Assembly (NCBI GenBank): GCA_001970955.1
Contig: MPUH01000836.1
Span: 1-32,550, forward strand
Length of the DNA stretch: 32,550 nt
Source: Stentor coeruleus
Lineage: Eukaryota; Ciliophora; Heterotrichea; Heterotrichida; Stentoridae
Reading direction: 5' to 3'
The notes beneath the pieces were generated by a model. That model saw nothing but the letters and a program-made list of their open reading frames with translations. It made no database searches and had not been told where the DNA came from. This document shows positions 27,617 through 32,550 of this stretch, piece after piece. The translations under genes were made by a program, and so were the position numbers. The stretch's first letter is position 1. The number at the start of each line of letters is the position of its first letter.

Positions 27617-28611
27617 TTAAGGATTTTCTAATATAATAAGCGATTGTTGATGTCTAAATCTAATTCCTAAAGGTTTTAGGCTCTTATTATTCAACACATA
27701 TTCCGCTGTACCAAATGTTTTAATAATTTTAACCTTCCTAAGTACTGTATTAGGGTTAAAATTATCTGTACAATGATTTATAACAACTTTTGGATCAAAT
27801 TGAGGTTTAGACTTACTATTTCTATGTTTAATTCTACAGTTCTGTAAAGGTAATCCAAGCGTATAAGGATTAAATTTTCTTTGTGCCCGAGTTTGTTTGA
27901 TTTGTTCATTAGTGGTAATCCCTGCAAACACTAAATATGAATGATAACCAAAAAGACCACATAAGGAAAAAATGACAAAAATTAACAAAATAGCTAAAGC
28001 TAGAGATACAATTTGAGACTTGTCTTCACCAATATTATCATAATGTAAAACATGAGTTATACAACAAGTAAAAGCGATTATGGCTAATAAGTTTGTACTA
28101 AGTAAAAATTTAAAAAAATATATATAGTTACGTTTTCCTATACAATTACCTATCCAAGGACAATGATGATCAAATTCTTCAACACAAAGATCGCATATTG
28201 AGCAATGGGATGATCTGGGAGGACGGAATAACATACATGTTTTACAAAATTTCATTTTAAGTAATGTGCCTTTATGTTGGATGATTAAAGGTTTGGGAGA
28301 TACTATGTATAATTTAAAGCGTTGTTTGCTTTTGATGTAAATAAAGAGGACTGTTTTGGAATATAGCCAGGGTCATGAGATGCTGTAGAATATAAATAAT
28401 ATATACTTATAGGTAATATGATTGTGAAGATTGCTATTGGAGAATATGTTTTTTGGATTATATAATAGTTTAAAGGAAATACATAGATCAAACTACTGAT
28501 TAGAGTTGTGAAGCTACAAGTTAGAATACCTCTATACCAGTCAGGTCCTGTTACGATATTCCCTTTACAGAAAAATTTGTTTTTGCCTTGCCAAAAATCG
28601 ACTAATTTCAT
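27617..28611 (-). CDS. DHHC-type protein S-palmitoyltransferase with apparent frameshift
   Basis: The 5' part (28611 down to about 28330) has a GKNKFFCKGNIVTGPDW segment typical of plant and protist DHHC enzymes, two membrane spans, and the DPGYIP motif. The 3' part carries the Cys-rich domain (KFCKTCMLFRPPRSSHCSIC), the catalytic DHHC (FDHHCPWIGNCIGKRNY), two more spans and a TTNEQ version of the TTxE motif. These are the four spans and motifs expected, in the right order. The two parts are in different frames. The second frame is open upstream of its first Met (28255) to about 28350, so an indel near an A4 run around 28327-28330, or a 23-nt GT...AG intron, would join them. DHHC enzymes transfer palmitate from acyl-CoA to protein Cys at Golgi, plasma or ciliary membranes. 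The gene is probably functional with an assembly or sequencing error, though pseudogenisation is possible. Confidence 0.88.
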
Positions 28612-29009
28612 TTTTATTGTATATTTGAAAAAAATTATACTGGGAAATTTATGATAGGTAGAATGTATAGGGTATTATGGAATTTTACATGGTATTTTTG
28701 CAAGGATATGGGGTTTTTTTGATAGGGTTTGAGATGGATTTTTGCAGTGGAAAGAAGATAATTAAATTATTAGACGGGATAAGTTAGAGGATTGGGTATT
28801 GATTAGAAAAATGTTTTGGGTAAGGAAAATTTTTTAGGACATTGAAATTTTGAATAAGAAAAAATGATATCAAAAAAACTAAATAAAAAGTGCACAACCC
28901 TTAAAAAATTCTTTAATTCTTACCCTAAAAAAAACTCTAACTCTAACCAAAACTCCTAATCAAATCCAAAAAACATAAAACAAAAAAATACCGGGGGACT
29001 ATAAATCTA
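28612..29009. other. Divergent promoter region with a sharp composition switch
   Basis: To about 28840 the plus strand is T/G-rich. From about 28860 to 29009 it is strongly A/C-rich. Each half is thus A/C-rich on the coding strand of the gene it precedes. No coding frame is seen. Both 5' regulatory regions must be here. Confidence 0.6.
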
Positions 29010-30749
29010 ATGAACCGTATCAAAATAAAATACAATGGGTTAAAATACAGCTTAGGTTCAGTACCTCAAACTTATAGCGAAGTCTTAAACAAAATACAAA
29101 CTATTTTAAAAACGACTAATTGCACTAATATTTATTATCATGATCCAGCAGGGGAAAAAGTAGTAGTCAATAGTGATGAAAGCTATTCAGAAGCAATTAG
29201 TATGCATAATATTAGTGAATTTGAAGTTCAATGCCATAAAGAAACTAGAAAAATACAAAAAGATCAAGAGTTTCAAGTGAGAAAATGTATTGAAAGGATT
29301 AAAAGTATTTTTACTGTGGTTATTGGAGGTAAAGCTGTAGGTCTTGGTATACTCACTAACAACCGACTTGCCCTTACAAGTGCTAAAATCCTCCCAAACC
29401 TTGATGTGACCAGATCAGCTTTTGCGTTATTCGAAAACTCAGGTTTCCAAGTAAATTTCGATGTCAATTCCCTTTGGTTAACAACAGAAGATTTAACCTT
29501 AACATGTTTTGAATCTCCATATTGTTTAATATCCTTAAAGCCTATATCTTTAAAAAATCTAACAATACCTAAACCAACTGATACAATATATACTTTAAAT
29601 AAACCTATTAAACAAAATTTAAAAAACTCAATCAAAAAATTGGAAATTAGAGAAGTTATTGGAAATAGAGTTTTTTATGATTCAATTAATCCTTGTGGAG
29701 TTTCTGGAAGTCCAGTTTTTGATGTAAATTGGGATTTTATTGCTTTACAGATTACTGAATGTGATTGTAAAAATATTGCTGTGAGCTTTTGGATGATATG
29801 GGAAGGATTTTCGAGTATTGTTATTGGGAATTTATTTTTAGATAAATTTTTAATGGATATTAAACCGATTAAACCTAGAGAAGAAGTTGAAGAGTTTGAT
29901 GAAGTTGCTTGCTTTTGTGATGGGTTAGAAGCTGCTTATGGGATTGATGGAACTAGAGAGAATTTGATTAGGTTTGATAAGGAAAAAAAAGAGACAGAAT
30001 ATTTTAGGATTAATGAAAAAGTTACAGAGGGATTTTCTTTGTGTCAATTACCTTTTGGAGTATGTTTATCAGGCGGGGTGCAAAACCAAAAAAAAGCTTG
30101 GATTTATTATTTTAAAGATGTTTTGAGATGTTTTCAGTTTGAAATACCAACCAAGTTTCATTCTCATTGTTCGTCATTTTTGTTTCCAAATATATATTTA
30201 ATGTGTGGCAAAAGCGACACATCAATACAAAATATAACATACACATTCGATTTAATCACAAAATCATGGACAAAATCCTACAATTTAATAGAAAAACGTT
30301 ACAACGCTTCAGTATCTCAATACTTCGGTAAAATTTTTATTTTTGGAGGTATAGGCAAAGAAACAGATCTTAATACAATTGAAATGCTAGGCGATATAGG
30401 TTGGGAAAAATGNGAAATGCTAGGCGATATAGGTTGGGAAAAATGTGATTTTTATTTACCTTCAGGGTTATTTGGATTAAAAATATTTAATCATTTTTCT
30501 GGAGTTTATATCTGTGGGGGTATGTGCGAAAAAATTAAATCTAATGAAAAAATTTTTAAATTGGAATTTGGGGAGTTTAATTGGAAAGAAATGGATGCAG
30601 TAATACCACTTGGGATTTTTAATAATGATTCATGTGTTTGTATAGGGAATCAATATTATTTTTATAATGCAAACGGTGAATTAGTTGTGTATAGTGATGA
30701 TTTAGATGTGATTAAGGTTTATAATAAACCAATTATAGAGATTAATTAA
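29010..30749 (+). CDS. PB1-like / trypsin-like (His-less) / Kelch fusion protein
   Basis: The frame gives 579 residues, or 568 after discounting an 11-residue duplication at the N 30413 joint. Residues 1-75 look like a PB1 domain: a basic first strand (RIKIKYNG) and an OPCA-like acidic stretch (DPAGEKVVVNSDESYSEAI). Residues about 95-275 resemble a trypsin-like serine protease of the HtrA type: GLGILTNNRLALTSAKIL aligns with the strand before the catalytic His, but that position is Lys126. The Asp (DLTL, D161) and the nucleophile (GVSGSP, S232) are present. Residues about 300-565 contain Kelch-type beta-propeller blades (YLMCGK, IFIFGG, VYICGG strands with Trp/Tyr partners). PB1 domains pair with other PB1 domains and Kelch propellers bind partners, so this could be an adaptor built around an inactive protease fold. 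Domain calls are by eye. Confidence 0.75.
   Translation: MNRIKIKYNGLKYSLGSVPQTYSEVLNKIQTILKTTNCTNIYYHDPAGEKVVVNSDESYSEAISMHNISEFEVQCHKETRKIQKDQEFQVRKCIERIKSIFTVVIGGKAVGLGILTNNRLALTSAKILPNLDVTRSAFALFENSGFQVNFDVNSLWLTTEDLTLTCFESPYCLISLKPISLKNLTIPKPTDTIYTLNKPIKQNLKNSIKKLEIREVIGNRVFYDSINPCGVSGSPVFDVNWDFIALQITECDCKNIAVSFWMIWEGFSSIVIGNLFLDKFLMDIKPIKPREEVEEFDEVACFCDGLEAAYGIDGTRENLIRFDKEKKETEYFRINEKVTEGFSLCQLPFGVCLSGGVQNQKKAWIYYFKDVLRCFQFEIPTKFHSHCSSFLFPNIYLMCGKSDTSIQNITYTFDLITKSWTKSYNLIEKRYNASVSQYFGKIFIFGGIGKETDLNTIEMLGDIGWEKXEMLGDIGWEKCDFYLPSGLFGLKIFNHFSGVYICGGMCEKIKSNEKIFKLEFGEFNWKEMDAVIPLGIFNNDSCVCIGNQYYFYNANGELVVYSDDLDVIKVYNKPIIEIN
30381..30445. repeat. 32-bp exact duplication at a single-N joint inside the fusion gene
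   Basis: Bases 30381-30412 recur at 30414-30445 with N at 30413. The inserted 33 bases keep the frame, so translation continues with a spurious 11-residue repeat. This matches the other single-N joints in the window. Confidence 0.93.
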
Positions 30750-30920
30750 GTGATTTTTTTAAGAGAAATGATAAGTTTTTAAAGTATTTTTTGGTTTGGG
30801 ATGATTTTTTTTTATAGATTTTAGATATTGTATGATAAAAATATTTTATTGTGATAGATTTCAGAGTTTTTGGGGTTTATATAACTTTATTTATATATTC
30901 ACATCTTTAAAATTATAATT

Positions 30921-31264
30921 GAAGACCTCAGTTTAACTTTTATAGTAAATACAGTTGGAGGACAAGAAATTTACCTTAAAACTAAAGGTCGAGATGTCCC
31001 TATGACTAATCTTGACAAGCTTGAATAGATATACAAATTAGCTGATTATAGGTTGAATTTACAGATAAAAAATTAATGCATAGCTTTTTTTTTCAGAGGA
31101 TTTAGTGAACTTATTCCTAGCAATTGGGTTTGCTACTTACTTCATATGAGATGTAAATACTTATTTCAGGAACTACAGAGTCTATTGACCTACAAGATCT
31201 TAAGGCTTATTCAGCTTATATTTCTGTAGTTCATGGGATGATTGCGTGAACTTTTGAATATATT
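30921..31264 (+). pseudogene. Decayed HECT-domain E3 ubiquitin ligase fragment
   Basis: Between two genes, the plus strand encodes a recognisable piece of a HECT domain: EDLSLTFIV, then LKTKGRDVPMTN, LADYRLN, FRGFSELIPSNWV, and, in another frame, ISGTTESIDLQDLKAYSAY. These match the HECT consensus EDLxLTF, GRDIPVTN, DYRLN, GFxELIP, and SG...DIEDLKxNTxY in order. In-frame stops occur at 31026 (TAG, where Tyr is expected), 31074 (TAA, where Gln would fit) and 31247 (TGA, where Trp of the WFW motif is expected), and there is a frameshift near 31130-31160. The catalytic Cys lobe is not present. It is therefore a relic, not a gene. The relic starts about 170 bases after the fusion gene and points away from the nuclease-like gene. 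Confidence 0.78.
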
Positions 31265-31543
31265 TAGAATACCTACATATTTGTCATGGAAAGTAATGAG
31301 AGAGAAATTAATTATCGCTATTAAGTCAAATGCTGGGTTTGAATTTAGATAATGTTAGAGAATAATTATATGGTAGTTATAATGGTTTTTAAATGTTAGG
31401 GTGTAATTTTTATATTGATTTTTGCTTTAAATTGATATTGTATTTAATTTTTTACATGTTATAATTATTGCATTGCATAAAAACTTTCTTTTATCATAAT
31501 AAAGTCATTATTTTCAGTTTAGTTCTATTAATTAAATCTATTT

Positions 31544-32550
31544 TTAGGTATTCTTAAAAGAACTAGAATTTTCGCTTTTGCATGGGTATTCTGAAATTGA
31601 TGATGCAATAGGTGTTAAAAGTTCAATTAGACTGTCCTCCATGCCCTTATTTTGTTCGTAAGTTTCACAAGCCTTCTGTAGCCCTTCTTTGTCAAATATT
31701 AACTCCTTGATTGTTATTGTCCATTTGTTTTTTAATTGATTTGGTGAAAAAACTAGGACTCGAATACAAAAGTTTTTCCAATGACTATTTTCTTGCTCTT
31801 CTGCTCTTTCAAGCACATAATCGGCGTATTTTCGCGAAAAAACTTGTACAAAAGCATCATTTATTATTTTTTCAATTTTCTCAGAAGATTCAGTTTTTTT
31901 CAACTCTAAAATAAACACTGAATTAGATTTCCCATTTATTGGACTCAATAGAACATCTATTCTTGTTTTTGCATCTGTTGTTTGTTCGCTATAAAGTTTG
32001 TATGCATCATTTTTAGGTAAAGTAACAAATGGTGAAGCTACCAAAATTTTAAAATAGGATTCACTGTGATTTTCATAGCCTTTTTTATCAAGAAATTCAT
32101 TCTGAAATGCTTTGCCATATTGAGGAATATTTTCAAAGTTAGTAAGAAGTAATTTTATGTTTGATTCAGGATAACGTTTTTTAAGCCAGATAGGAAAGAG
32201 GTTTTTAAAAATGTAAAAATTGACTTCTTGATTAGGGATTTTATAAATTGAGTTTTCAAAATTTGTAATATATCCAGCATTAAGTAATAATGACAGTAAA
32301 TCTTCCTCATTAGTTTTTATACTTGAAAATGTAAAAGCATTGTTATATTTAAATTCTACTTGCCCATTCATCATCAAATCTTCAATTTTTTTAATTTCAG
32401 GAATTTCCATTATTGCATCTTCTATGATTTTAGTTGATCCAGAATCAATCCAGTAATAACTGTAGGGATCATCCATGTTTTGGTTAAGCGCGTTAAGACA
32501 ATGCATAATCGACCATGGATTGTATATTGTTTGACCTCCTATTCTGTAGC
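31544..32550 (-). CDS. AAA-ATPase-like / PD-(D/E)XK nuclease-superfamily protein, C-terminal part
   Basis: The reading frame is open to the right edge, so the N-terminus is outside the window. At the edge it encodes YRIGGQTIYNPWSIMHCLN, then YYWIDSGSTKIIEDAI, which match the end of the AAA-ATPase-like domain (YNPWS...YWxxTG) that precedes a PD-(D/E)XK domain in Pfam families PF09820 and PF08011. Counting from the first Met in the window (32506), the nuclease core is seen as SEQTTDAKTRIDVLL (about 173-187, Asp184) and FILELKK (198-204, Glu201 and Lys203), so the D...ExK residues are present. These proteins are multicopy in many bacteria and protists and their function is poorly known. Walker motifs, if any, would lie beyond the window. 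The last ~30 residues are a Ser-rich tail. Confidence 0.8.
   Translation of the reverse strand, partial: YRIGGQTIYNPWSIMHCLNALNQNMDDPYSYYWIDSGSTKIIEDAIMEIPEIKKIEDLMMNGQVEFKYNNAFTFSSIKTNEEDLLSLLLNAGYITNFENSIYKIPNQEVNFYIFKNLFPIWLKKRYPESNIKLLLTNFENIPQYGKAFQNEFLDKKGYENHSESYFKILVASPFVTLPKNDAYKLYSEQTTDAKTRIDVLLSPINGKSNSVFILELKKTESSEKIEKIINDAFVQVFSRKYADYVLERAEEQENSHWKNFCIRVLVFSPNQLKNKWTITIKELIFDKEGLQKACETYEQNKGMEDSLIELLTPIASSISEYPCKSENSSSFKNT

Noticed and set aside
28303..28360. 15- or 16-nt intron in the DHHC gene
   Set aside because: Joining the two frames requires removal of a length equal to 2 mod 3. Neither 15 nor 16 fits.
30921..31264. Reassigned stop codons (TAA/TAG as Gln, TGA as Trp) to rescue the HECT frame
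   Set aside because: All three codons end other genes in the window. One stop falls at an expected Tyr, and a frameshift is also present, so decay is the simpler reading.

Overview
The window looks like macronuclear DNA of a heterotrich ciliate, most likely Stentor or a close relative. It is very AT-rich and gene-dense. Most genes are single uninterrupted reading frames. Stop codons include TAA, TAG and TGA, for example TGA for the genes ending at 10773 and 10814, so the standard code is in use; this argues against Tetrahymena/Paramecium-type codes and against Blepharisma. Convergent genes can have only 27-40 bases between their stop codons. One gene pair is best explained by a 16-nt intron, the size class known for heterotrichs. 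The species assignment is inference.

Layout from left to right: a broken, truncated actin (127-725, minus); two small unknown proteins (1486-1953, 2808-3041, plus); an MFS sugar-type transporter (3584-5092, minus); a coiled-coil gene with a TSNAXIP1-like region, interrupted by two assembly joints (5580-6865, minus); a six-span membrane protein (7732-8559); a FOP/CEP43-like basal-body protein (8636-9220); a PAS-like protein probably spliced to the next frame (9453-10773); a coiled-coil protein (10814-12154, minus); a tandem pair of related kinases, the left one a degenerate pseudokinase (13031-14743) and the right one with intact catalytic motifs (14863-16560), both minus; a charged coiled-coil protein (16807-17298); an unknown basic protein (17902-18606); a CNG/HCN-like ion channel (18675-20603); an unknown basic protein (21182-22096); a 14-3-3 protein (22124-22867, minus) divergent from a 794-residue coiled-coil protein (22996-25380); a lipid-anchored IQ/MORN protein (25454-26464); an unknown Lys-rich protein (26616-27455, minus); a DHHC palmitoyltransferase with an apparent frameshift (27617-28611, minus); a PB1/trypsin-like/Kelch fusion that lacks the protease His (29010-30749); a decayed HECT ubiquitin-ligase fragment (about 30921-31264); and the C-terminal part of an AAA-ATPase-like/PD-(D/E)XK nuclease-superfamily protein running off the right edge (31544-32550, minus).

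There is no operon logic. Several products (FOP-like, TSNAXIP1-like, long coiled coils, MORN protein, actin relic, channel) would fit a large ciliate with an elaborate cortex and many basal bodies. The DHHC enzyme and two proteins with N-terminal Gly/Cys lipidation signals share an acylation theme. Physical linkage is not evidence that they act together.

The most unusual items are the PB1-pseudoprotease-Kelch fusion, the kinase/pseudokinase pair, the HECT relic, and a strong G-versus-C strand asymmetry that switches sign in blocks of a few hundred bases, even inside single genes. Four single-N positions (974, 6349, 6482, 30413) are each flanked by perfect 32-84 base direct copies and look like assembly joints rather than biology.
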